A DNA stretch of 15,391 nt from the NCBI GenBank assembly GCA_031254905.1, contig JAIRTN010000118.1, positions 1-15,391 on the forward strand, given 5' to 3'. The position numbers were made by a program, and so were the translations under genes. The notes below the pieces were generated by a model. It searched no databases. It was given only the letters and a program-made list of their open reading frames with translations, and had not been told where the DNA came from. Position 1 is the stretch's first letter, and each line of letters begins with the position of its first letter. Shown in pieces: positions 1 to 6,554 of the stretch. Origin of the DNA: Coriobacteriales bacterium (GTDB lineage: Bacteria > Actinomycetota > Coriobacteriia > Coriobacteriales > UBA8131).

Positions 1-1116
1 CTCAAGGAGAGCGGCTATGACACGGGCCTCGACCTAGATTTGCTCTTTGAAATAGCACAATACTGGGAGAGCGTTCGCGAGCGCGGCCACTACAAGCGCG
101 GCGTGAGTTCCCTTATCCACATGCAGGTCTACAGCCATCAGGTTCCCGGCGGCATGATGAGCAACCTCGTCAGCCAGCTTGAGTTGCAAAAGGTCTCCAA
201 CCGCCTCCCGGACGTCATGGAGGAAATCCCCCGTGTGCGCGCCGAGGTCGGTTATCCGCCACTCGTCACTCCGCTGTCGCAAATCGTCGGAACTCAAGCC
301 GTACTCAACGTGCTTACCGGCAAGCGTTGGAGCGTTATTTCCAGCGAAATGAAGGACTATATCGGCGGCTACTACGGCAAGGCGCCCGGGCCGCTCGATA
401 AAGAAATCGTCAAGAAGGTTCTCGGCGATGTCGCGCCGCTCGACCTCGACACGCCGCCGAGTTCGCTGGTGACAACGACCTACCAAGAGGTTGCGGATGA
501 GGCCGGTGAGTTGGCACGCAGCGAGGAGGACGTGCTGATGTGGGCGCTTTTCCCCAACGAGGCACGCACCTATCTCTCCAAACATCGCACTTCAGAAAAA
601 ACCGCATTCTTACTCGCAGAGGAAGCTTCCGGCACCAAGGAGGAACAAAACGTGGACATCAATCAAATCAAGGAACTCATCCGCATCGTCGAAGAATCCA
701 GCATCGGCGAGATAACCGTCGAGGAGGCGGGCACCAAAATCACCGTCCGCACCCCCGGCAACAGGGGCGAGGCAGCCGCTTCGGCAGAGCCGATTGCCAC
801 CGCCACCTCCGTGCCGGTACCCTCAAAGCCAGAAGTCACCCCTCCGGACAATCTCGAGCGCCCCGGTAGCTGGGAGCCCGTCATCTCTCCGATGGTTGGC
901 ACCTTCTATGTCGCGCCGGCCCCCGACGCGCCGCCCTTCGTCAACGTGGGCGACGAGGTTCTCGCCGGGCAGACGCTGTGCATCGTCGAGGCGATGAAGC
1001 TGATGAACGAGATTTCCGCTGAGCAAATGGGCACCATTCGCGAGGTTTGCGTGGAAAACGCCATGCCCGTCGAGTTTGGCACCGTACTGTTTTATCTCGA
1101 ACCGACGCTGGATTAG
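1..1116 (+). CDS. Biotin-dependent carboxyltransferase (5S / PycB / OadA type) fused to AccB-class biotin carrier, 5' partial
   Basis: The frame is open from the first base, so the N-terminal HMGL-like TIM-barrel half lies outside the window. In-window residues 1-200 are the conserved carboxylase (PYC_OADA) domain, with HQVPGGMMSNL, EEIPRVRAEVGYPPLVTP and SQIVGTQAVLNVLTGKRW. After a linker of about 20 residues, residues 218-371 are a complete AccB: the N-terminal helix DINQIKELIRIVEES, an Ala/Pro/Val linker, the AccB thumb (APAPDAPPF) and the biotinylation motif EAMKLMNE (lysine codon 997-999). The first domain transfers carboxyl between carboxybiotin and a 2-oxo acid or acyl-CoA; the second carries the biotin. 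With the downstream biotin carboxylase this could be a two-subunit pyruvate carboxylase or a transcarboxylase/acyl-CoA carboxylase hybrid; the substrate cannot be read here. PycB and OadA also end in biotin domains, but those lack the AccB thumb. The fusion is visible in the sequence; its substrate is inference. Confidence 0.9.
   Translation, partial: LKESGYDTGLDLDLLFEIAQYWESVRERGHYKRGVSSLIHMQVYSHQVPGGMMSNLVSQLELQKVSNRLPDVMEEIPRVRAEVGYPPLVTPLSQIVGTQAVLNVLTGKRWSVISSEMKDYIGGYYGKAPGPLDKEIVKKVLGDVAPLDLDTPPSSLVTTTYQEVADEAGELARSEEDVLMWALFPNEARTYLSKHRTSEKTAFLLAEEASGTKEEQNVDINQIKELIRIVEESSIGEITVEEAGTKITVRTPGNRGEAAASAEPIATATSVPVPSKPEVTPPDNLERPGSWEPVISPMVGTFYVAPAPDAPPFVNVGDEVLAGQTLCIVEAMKLMNEISAEQMGTIREVCVENAMPVEFGTVLFYLEPTLD
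637..654 (+). promoter_or_regulatory. Internal ribosome binding site and GTG start for free AccB
   Basis: A full Shine-Dalgarno AAGGAGGA (637-644) lies 7 nt before GTG 652-654, which is in frame with the surrounding carboxyltransferase gene. The GTG is the codon at which homology to free-standing AccB begins (VDINQIKELI). The SD bases are translated as Lys-Glu-Glu in the fusion. Position, spacing and coincidence with the domain boundary make this a strong internal initiation site. Confidence 0.75.
652..1116 (+). CDS. accB: Biotin carboxyl carrier protein (AccB) as a possible internal-start product
   Basis: Initiation at GTG 652 would give a 154-residue protein, close to the length of E. coli BCCP, with every AccB landmark: the N-terminal helix, a flexible Ala/Pro linker, the thumb APAPDAPPF and the biotinylated lysine in EAMKLMNE. 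Its stop at 1114-1116 lies just before accC, the usual accB-accC order. In acetyl-CoA carboxylase this protein carries carboxybiotin from AccC to the AccA/AccD carboxyltransferase; accA and accD are not in the window. The same residues also form the C-terminus of the in-frame upstream gene. So the cell may make only the fusion, only the free carrier (if the upstream frame ends artificially), or both. I list it separately because the internal start is so well formed. Confidence 0.55.
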   Translation: MDINQIKELIRIVEESSIGEITVEEAGTKITVRTPGNRGEAAASAEPIATATSVPVPSKPEVTPPDNLERPGSWEPVISPMVGTFYVAPAPDAPPFVNVGDEVLAGQTLCIVEAMKLMNEISAEQMGTIREVCVENAMPVEFGTVLFYLEPTLD

Positions 1117-1125
1117 GTGGCGCGC

Positions 1126-2490
1126 ATGTTCGACAAGGTCCTCATCGCCAATCGCGGAGAGGTTGCCGTACGAATCGTGCGTGCCCTGCGTGAGTTGGGT
1201 GTCAAGAGCGTCGTTGCCTATTCCGACGCGGACCGCGATACCCTAGCCGTGCGTCTCGCCGACGAAAGCGTTTGCATCGGGCCAACTCCCTCGGCGCAGT
1301 CCTATCTCTCCATCCCGGCCATCATCGGCGCGGCGTCCTCCCGCGGCGTTCAAGCGATACACCCGGGCTACGGCTTTCTCGCGGAAAACGCCGCCTTTGC
1401 CCGTGCCTGCGCGGCCAACGACCTCGTTTTCATCGGCCCGACGCCCGAAGCGATAGAGTTAATGGGGGATAAGAACGTCGCGCGCGAGACCATGAAGCGC
1501 ATCGGGGTGCCAACGGTACCCGGCTCCGACGGCCCGCTTGCCACGGCTGCCGACGCCCTGCGCTTTGCCGAGCAGGTCGGCTATCCCGTACTCATCAAGG
1601 CCAGCGCCGGCGGTGGCGGCAAAGGTATGCGCGTCGTCGAGGCCGCCGAGCAGATAGAAGCCGCTTTCGGCGCGGCAAAAAATGAAGCCGCCGCGGCCTT
1701 CGGCAACGACGAGGTTTACCTCGAGAAGTACCTTCCCACCCCCCGCCACATCGAGATTCAGGTACTCGCGGACGCCCACGGCAACGCCCTGCACCTCTGC
1801 GAGCGCGACTGCTCCATCCAGCGTCGCCACCAAAAGCTGCTCGAGGAGGCGCCCTCATCAGCCGTCAGCCCCGAGCTGCGCCAGCGCATGGGCGAAGCCG
1901 CCCTCAAGGCCGTCCGCGAAGTCTCCTACCTCGGCGCCGGCACCGTCGAATTCCTGCTCGATGACAGCGGCAACTTCTACTTCATGGAGATGAACACGCG
2001 CGTGCAGGTCGAACACCCGGTCACGGAGGCCATCACAGGCACCGACCTCATCAAAGAACAACTCCGCATCGCCGCGGGCGAGCCCATCAGCTTCGCGGGA
2101 GGCACACCGCCTTCCCCCAACGGCCACGCCATTGAGTTTCGCATCAACGCCGAGGACCCGTACAACAACTTCTGGCCCTGCCCCGGCACCGTCACGGCGC
2201 TCTCGCTGCCCGGCGGCCCGGGCGTCCGCGTCGACACGCACCTCTTTGCTGGCTACACAATTCCGCCAAACTACGACTCGCTCATCGCTAAACTCATCGT
2301 CTGGGGCTCAACGCGCGAAGAAGCCATCGCTCGCGGCCGCCGCGCCCTCGACGAGTTAGTAATAATGGGGATAAAGACGACGACGTCCTTTCATCGAAGC
2401 GTTCTCGATGAAAAGGATTTCATCGCCGGTGAGGTTCACACCGACTATTTGCCGACGCACGAGGGCCTCACGGTTCCACCGAGCGCCTAG
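1126..2490 (+). CDS. accC: Biotin carboxylase
   Basis: This is the ATP-grasp enzyme that carboxylates BCCP-bound biotin using bicarbonate and ATP. It has the N-terminal MFDKVLIANRGEVAVRIVRA, the glycine-rich ATP loop GGGGKG (162-167), ERDCSIQRRHQK (226-237) and the active-site strand MEMNTRVQVEHPVTE (287-301). Glu288, Asn290, Arg292 and Glu296 fall at the same numbers as in E. coli AccC. At 454 residues it is full length with no biotin domain of its own. I chose ATG 1126: it follows AGGTGG (1115-1120) by 5 nt and gives the standard N-terminus. GTG 1117, directly after the upstream stop, would add three residues and has no good SD. It probably serves the adjacent AccB-type carrier and through it the fused carboxyltransferase. 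Confidence 0.96.
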   Translation: MFDKVLIANRGEVAVRIVRALRELGVKSVVAYSDADRDTLAVRLADESVCIGPTPSAQSYLSIPAIIGAASSRGVQAIHPGYGFLAENAAFARACAANDLVFIGPTPEAIELMGDKNVARETMKRIGVPTVPGSDGPLATAADALRFAEQVGYPVLIKASAGGGGKGMRVVEAAEQIEAAFGAAKNEAAAAFGNDEVYLEKYLPTPRHIEIQVLADAHGNALHLCERDCSIQRRHQKLLEEAPSSAVSPELRQRMGEAALKAVREVSYLGAGTVEFLLDDSGNFYFMEMNTRVQVEHPVTEAITGTDLIKEQLRIAAGEPISFAGGTPPSPNGHAIEFRINAEDPYNNFWPCPGTVTALSLPGGPGVRVDTHLFAGYTIPPNYDSLIAKLIVWGSTREEAIARGRRALDELVIMGIKTTTSFHRSVLDEKDFIAGEVHTDYLPTHEGLTVPPSA

Positions 2491-2614
2491 GCGCGCTGGT
2501 ACCAGTGGCGGCGGAGGCGCGACCAGCACCAAGGCCGCCCCACCCGAGCCGTCCCGCACCAAGGCCTAGGCTCCAAAGAGGATGTATGCGGCGTTTGCTT
2601 GAAAGGATAAGGAC
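2491..2614 (+). other. 124-bp accC to asp23 spacer with short palindromes and direct repeats
   Basis: A 12-bp palindrome GCGCCTAGGCGC (2483-2494) overlaps the accC stop, and its core GCCTAGGC recurs at 2564-2571. CTGGTACCAG (2496-2505) is another palindrome. GCACCAAGGCC is directly repeated at 2526-2536 and 2556-2566. GGCGGC (2507-2512) can pair with GCCGCC (2534-2539), but no U-tract follows, so I do not call a terminator. No convincing -35/-10 pair is visible. The last bases carry AAAGGA (2602-2607), the SD of the next gene. Confidence 0.5.
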
Positions 2615-2968
2615 ATGGATGGGAAACGTATGAATGAAGGTCTAACCATTGCACCGGGGGTGATAGAGACCATCCTCTCACTGTCGGTTGCCCAAGTGGA
2701 CGGCATCGCGCAGGTCGGTTCCTCCCGGCTTTCGCGAGGCTTCATTTCCGCCTTGGGCAAGAAGCACCCCGCCCAAGGCATCATACTTCTGGCCGACGAT
2801 GACGGCGGAATAACCGTCGCGGTTCACGTGCAAATCTTCTATGGCTACCGTCTGCAGGAGGTGGCCGAGAAGGTGCGTCACGCGGTTCTCGATACACTCA
2901 GCGGGCAAATCGGCGTTGAGGTGCAAAGTGTCGATGTCTACGTTGACGGCATCCAGTTTCCGGAATAG
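2615..2968 (+). CDS. Asp23/Gls24 family envelope-associated protein
   Basis: This is a 117-residue protein with the Asp23/Gls24 (DUF322) pattern: GLTIAPGVIETILSLSVAQVDGIAQV, then ITVAVHVQIFYGYRLQEVAEKV, and a C-terminal VEVQSVDVYVDGIQF. Family members are soluble and associate with the envelope. Staphylococcal Asp23 sits at the membrane and its loss induces a cell-wall stress response; the Bacillus YqhY paralogue lies between accBC and nusB exactly as here and has been linked to malonyl-CoA/lipid homeostasis. The start ATG 2615 has AAAGGA 7 nt upstream; an internal ATG at 2630 is possible but lacks a comparable SD. It shares the plus-strand run with nusB, 7 nt downstream. Its molecular activity is unknown. 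Confidence 0.9.
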   Translation: MDGKRMNEGLTIAPGVIETILSLSVAQVDGIAQVGSSRLSRGFISALGKKHPAQGIILLADDDGGITVAVHVQIFYGYRLQEVAEKVRHAVLDTLSGQIGVEVQSVDVYVDGIQFPE

Positions 2969-2975
2969 TCGGCGC

Positions 2976-3476
2976 ATGTCATCGTCCCGAGGACAGCACC
3001 AACTCCGTTCCGTCGCGCGCAGGAAGGCCCTCCAAATCCTCTTTCAAAGCGAGATTTGCGGCTATGGCTTCGAGAGCATCCTCGCCGAGGGGCTCTGCGT
3101 CGAGGAGGTAGGAATCCCCTGCGACTTCACGAAGCTGCTGCTAGAGGGCGTCAGCACCCACGCCGAGGAAATCGACGAACTCATCGCCCGCACCTCGGAA
3201 AACTGGTCGCTCGGGCGCATGCCGCTTGTCGACAGGAGCATACTTCGCCTCGCAACCTTCGAAATGCTGTACGTGGACGACATTCCCTGCAGCGTTTCCA
3301 TCAACGAGGCGATTGAACTGGCAAAGGATTTTGGCGGCGAGGATGAATCCTCACGCTTTGTCAACGGCGTACTCGGCAGGATAGCAAGCTATCTTGAGGA
3401 GCGGCCAGACACGGATGGAGAAAAGGGTAGCGGGAAAGCCCGCTCGCGGAGGGAGAAGAAGGCCGTACATGGATAG
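2976..3476 (+). CDS. nusB: Transcription antitermination factor NusB
   Basis: This is an all-helical RNA-binding factor that with NusE (S10) binds boxA in rRNA leaders and supports antitermination. Recognisable parts are SVARRKALQILFQSEICG near the N-terminus, the central NWSLGRMPLVDRSILRLATFEM and the C-terminal SVSINEAIELAKDFGGEDES followed by FVNGVLGRIA. At 166 residues it is slightly long because of a Lys/Arg/Glu-rich tail (about 20 residues after LEERPD) absent from most NusB proteins. ATG 2976 is the only sensible start before the first conserved helix; it has no strong SD (GGAATAG is the best), suggesting coupling to the asp23 gene, whose stop is 7 nt upstream. Its end overlaps xseB by 8 nt. 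Confidence 0.95.
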   Translation: MSSSRGQHQLRSVARRKALQILFQSEICGYGFESILAEGLCVEEVGIPCDFTKLLLEGVSTHAEEIDELIARTSENWSLGRMPLVDRSILRLATFEMLYVDDIPCSVSINEAIELAKDFGGEDESSRFVNGVLGRIASYLEERPDTDGEKGSGKARSRREKKAVHG

Positions 3477-3786
3477 GCAAAGTTCATACGCCCGCACGCG
3501 GGAGCGCCTTGAGGAAATCGTCACGCAGGTCAAGGCAAAAGACATCTCGTTGGAAAAAAGCCTCGACCTCTACGAGGAGGCCCTGCGCTTGGGAAGCACC
3601 TGCGCGGAGATGATAGACCGCACCGATTTCTCCGCTGAGGAACTGGAAATCGCCCGCGGAGATGAGGGCGAGGAGGAAATGGGGATAAGTACGGGCGCAG
3701 ACGCGGACGAAAACTCTCCCGCCTCCCCCGACGACGAGCCAGCCCCCGAAGCCGCCCCCGCCCCCACCCCCGAAGAAGCCTCCTGA
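3469..3786 (+). CDS. xseB: Exodeoxyribonuclease VII small subunit, with acidic Pro/Ala tail
   Basis: XseB subunits bind the XseA catalytic subunit in exonuclease VII, which degrades single-stranded DNA. Residues 5-60 match the family: YARTRERLEEIVTQVKAKDI, SLEKSLDLYEEALRLG, then a helix ending ELEIARG. ATG 3469 lies inside the last codons of nusB (8-nt overlap) with GAAGG upstream, which points to translational coupling. The protein is 105 residues; typical XseB is nearer 70-80. The excess is a low-complexity Asp/Glu/Pro/Ala tail (about residues 64-105). The catalytic partner xseA, normally next door, is not in the window. The match is good over the coiled-coil core, but small helical proteins are easily confused. 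Confidence 0.85.
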   Translation: MDRQSSYARTRERLEEIVTQVKAKDISLEKSLDLYEEALRLGSTCAEMIDRTDFSAEELEIARGDEGEEEMGISTGADADENSPASPDDEPAPEAAPAPTPEEAS

Positions 3787-3800
3787 TACGCCGGTGTGCC

Positions 3801-5780
3801 ATGCCCGACAACCTCGCCGACATACCGTTTTCCTCCGAGCTTAAAAACCTCGACTTCTCCCAGCTTAATGAGTTGGCGGCGCGCATCCGCCACCGCCTCA
3901 TCGAAGTCACCTCGGTCAACGGCGGGCATCTCGCCTCAAGCCTCGGCGCCGTCGAACTCATCTTGGCCCTGCACCGCTTCTATAATTTCCCCACCGACCG
4001 CCTCGTCTTCGACGTCGGCCATCAGGCCTACGCGCACAAACTCCTCACCAACCGCGCGGCCGCCTTCGACACCTTGCGCACCTATCACGGCATCAGCGGC
4101 TTCCCGCGCCGCAACGAAAGTCCCTTCGACACCCACGACGCGGGCCACGCCTCAGACGCGCTTTCCATCGCGCTCGGCCTCGTCTTAGCGCGCGACCTCA
4201 ACAAAGGCAGCGAGCGCATCGTCGCGCTCGTCGGCGACGCCGCCCTCTCAGGCGGCATGGCCTTTGAGGCCCTCAACCAAATCGGGCATCTGGGCGTCGA
4301 CATGACCATCATCTTAAACGACAACGAGATGAGCATTTCGCGCAACGTCGGCGCTCTCTCGCTGTATCTCGGCAGGGCACGCACGAGCAAGCCCTACACG
4401 CGCCTGCGCGACACCATCGAGGACCGCGTTTCAAACGCCGGCCGCTTCGGGCGCTTCCTCATGAACGTCGGCGACATGGCAAAGGGCTCCTTCAAAAAAC
4501 TCGTCGTTCCCGGCACGCTCTTTGAGGACATGGGCATCATCTACATAGGCCCCATCGACGGCCACAACATCGAGGCGGTCAGCGAGGCCCTGCGCCTCTC
4601 GCAGCGCGCAAGCGGCCCCGTCCTCATCCACGCGGTAACGCAAAAGGGCCGCGGTTTCGCCCCGGCGGAGATGCAGCCCGACGTCTTCCACGGCGTTGGC
4701 TGCTACAACCCCACAACCGGCGTCCTGCAAAGTTCCTCCTCATCGGCGCCCACCTACACCTCGCTTTTCTCCCAAGCCATGCTCAACGAGGCAAAGCGCG
4801 ACCCAAACATCGTCGCCATCACGGCCGCCATGGCAGACGGCACCGGCCTTGCCCCCTTCAGAGACGCCCACCCCACCCGCTTCTTCGACGTGGGCATCGC
4901 CGAGGAACACGCGGTTGCCCTCGCCGGCGGCTTGGCCCTCGGCGGCAAACTCCCGGTCGCCGCCATCTACTCAACCTTCCTCCAGCGCTCCTTCGACCAA
5001 ATCGTCATCGACGTCGCCCTGCAGGAGCAGCACGTGGTCTTCTGCGTCGACCGCGCGGGCCTCGTCGGCGAAGACGGTTCCACGCACCACGGCCTTTTCG
5101 ACCTCGCCTACCTGCGCGCCGTCCCCAGCATGCGCATCATCGCCCCGGCCGACAGCCAGCAGCTTGCGGATGCCCTCCACACCGCGCTCCTCCTCAACGA
5201 TGCCCCCATAGCCCTGCGCTACCCCCGCGGCATCGCCCCCGAGCCCTTTACCCCTCTCGTCGCCCAAAAAACGGAAGGTATAAATGGGGATGATAACGCT
5301 GCCGCCGAGGCTTCGTCACCGCCCCCGCCCCGCCCCCCCTGCGTCTTGCCCCCCGGCAAGGCCATCTTGCTGCGCGAAGGCAGCGACCTCAGCCTCTTAG
5401 CCATCGGCCGCATGGTTGGCGTGGCGCTTGACGCCGCCTCGTTGCTGAGCGAGCAAGGCATCAACGCCTCGGTGCATAATATGCTCTGGGTCAAGCCGCT
5501 CGACGAGGAGGTTGTTTTTGAGCTGGCTTCCTCGCCGCTCATCGTCACCCTCGAGGAGGGCACCATACTCGGCGGTTTTGGTGCCGCCGTGCTGGAAACA
5601 CTCGCAAAGGCCTCGGTTGAAACAGGCGCTCAGGCAACACGGGTTTTGAACATAGGCGTTCCCGACGATTTCGTCGGGCAAGGGAGCATCGAACAGTTGT
5701 TCGAGGAACTCGGTATGACCGCCCCGCAGATAGCAGAGAGGATACTGCATGTCCTCAAAGGGGAAGATACGACTGACTGA
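3801..5780 (+). CDS. dxs: 1-deoxy-D-xylulose-5-phosphate synthase
   Basis: This thiamine-diphosphate enzyme condenses pyruvate and glyceraldehyde 3-phosphate to DXP, the entry step of the MEP isoprenoid pathway and a source of thiamine and pyridoxal precursors. Domain I shows GGHLASSLGAVEL (His43), DVGHQAYAHKLL, and the ThDP/Mg motif GDAALSGGMAFEALN (145-159) closing with NDN (173-175). Domain II has DVGIAEEHAVALAGGLA with the catalytic Glu368, then GEDGSTHHGLFDLAYLR (423-439). Domain III has VKPLDEEVV and EEGTILGGFG. At 659 residues it is longer than the usual 620-640. The extra length is a low-complexity stretch (about 488-517, rich in Asp, Ala and Pro) at the domain II/III junction, encoded by DNA with a C7 and a C6 tract. 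ATG 3801 has a poor SD; xseB ends 14 nt upstream. The 3' end overlaps tlyA by 32 nt. Confidence 0.97.
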   Translation: MPDNLADIPFSSELKNLDFSQLNELAARIRHRLIEVTSVNGGHLASSLGAVELILALHRFYNFPTDRLVFDVGHQAYAHKLLTNRAAAFDTLRTYHGISGFPRRNESPFDTHDAGHASDALSIALGLVLARDLNKGSERIVALVGDAALSGGMAFEALNQIGHLGVDMTIILNDNEMSISRNVGALSLYLGRARTSKPYTRLRDTIEDRVSNAGRFGRFLMNVGDMAKGSFKKLVVPGTLFEDMGIIYIGPIDGHNIEAVSEALRLSQRASGPVLIHAVTQKGRGFAPAEMQPDVFHGVGCYNPTTGVLQSSSSSAPTYTSLFSQAMLNEAKRDPNIVAITAAMADGTGLAPFRDAHPTRFFDVGIAEEHAVALAGGLALGGKLPVAAIYSTFLQRSFDQIVIDVALQEQHVVFCVDRAGLVGEDGSTHHGLFDLAYLRAVPSMRIIAPADSQQLADALHTALLLNDAPIALRYPRGIAPEPFTPLVAQKTEGINGDDNAAAEASSPPPPRPPCVLPPGKAILLREGSDLSLLAIGRMVGVALDAASLLSEQGINASVHNMLWVKPLDEEVVFELASSPLIVTLEEGTILGGFGAAVLETLAKASVETGAQATRVLNIGVPDDFVGQGSIEQLFEELGMTAPQIAERILHVLKGEDTTD

Positions 5781-6549
5781 ACTTTTAGTCGCGCGCAATC
5801 TTGCCGCGGATGTTGAGGAGGCCACACGCACCGTCATCGCCGGTGATGTCTTGGCTCCCGATGCGGTTTTGCTTCAACCAAACATGCTGCTCGACCCCTC
5901 AAGCGACATACGCCTCAGGAGCGCCGGTGCCTATGTCTCCCGCGGCGGCCTAAAACTTGCCGCGGCCCTTCGCGATTTTTCCTTCGATTCCACAAATCTT
6001 CATTGCCTCGACGTGGGCGCTTCCACGGGCGGCTTTACCGACTGTCTCTTGCAGCACGGCGCGCGCTCGGTTGTTGCCGTCGATGTTGCCTACGGGCAGT
6101 TTGCGTGGAGCCTGCGCACCGACAGCCGCGTCACCGTCATCGAGCGCGCCAATATCCGGGAACTTTTGCCGGCAGAGGTGGGCGCACCCTTTGATTTCAT
6201 CGTTGTGGACGTGAGTTTTACGCCCCTGCGCACCCTGCTCGGGCACCTTGCCTCCTTTCTTACCGAGGACGGTAGTCTCGTTTGCCTTGTTAAGCCGCAG
6301 TTTGAGTTGGCGGGCAGCGGGGAGGGCGACAAGGGAGTTATCACCGCGTCCTCATCCCACATTCATGCCCTCAACCTTGTCATCGAGGCGGCACTGGGCG
6401 AGAATCTTGCCCCACAAAGCGCGACCTTCTCCCCATTAAAAGGGCCAAAAGGCAATATCGAATTTTTTTTGTTGGTACGGCGCGGCGCCATTCCTGCTAC
6501 TATTGATACGGCGGGCGTGGTTGGGCGCGCCCACGCGCGATTGGACTGA
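5749..6549 (+). CDS. tlyA: TlyA family rRNA (cytidine-2'-O)-methyltransferase
   Basis: TlyA proteins 2'-O-methylate rRNA; the mycobacterial enzyme modifies both subunits and its loss gives capreomycin resistance. An S4 RNA-binding domain occupies about residues 8-56 (IRLTELLVARNLAADVEEAT), followed by the linker SRGGLKL (64-70). The Rossmann methyltransferase has the SAM motif LDVGASTGGFTD (87-98), DVSFTPL (154-160) and VKPQFE (181-186). Lys69, Asp154, Lys182 and Glu238 are all present and correspond to the K-D-K-E catalytic tetrad of the family. The length, 266 residues, is normal. ATG 5749 lies inside dxs, preceded by GAGAGGA (5735-5741) at 7 nt, so the 32-nt overlap is probably real. nadK starts 5 nt after the stop. 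Confidence 0.95.
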   Translation: MSSKGKIRLTELLVARNLAADVEEATRTVIAGDVLAPDAVLLQPNMLLDPSSDIRLRSAGAYVSRGGLKLAAALRDFSFDSTNLHCLDVGASTGGFTDCLLQHGARSVVAVDVAYGQFAWSLRTDSRVTVIERANIRELLPAEVGAPFDFIVVDVSFTPLRTLLGHLASFLTEDGSLVCLVKPQFELAGSGEGDKGVITASSSHIHALNLVIEAALGENLAPQSATFSPLKGPKGNIEFFLLVRRGAIPATIDTAGVVGRAHARLD

Positions 6550-6554
6550 TTGGC

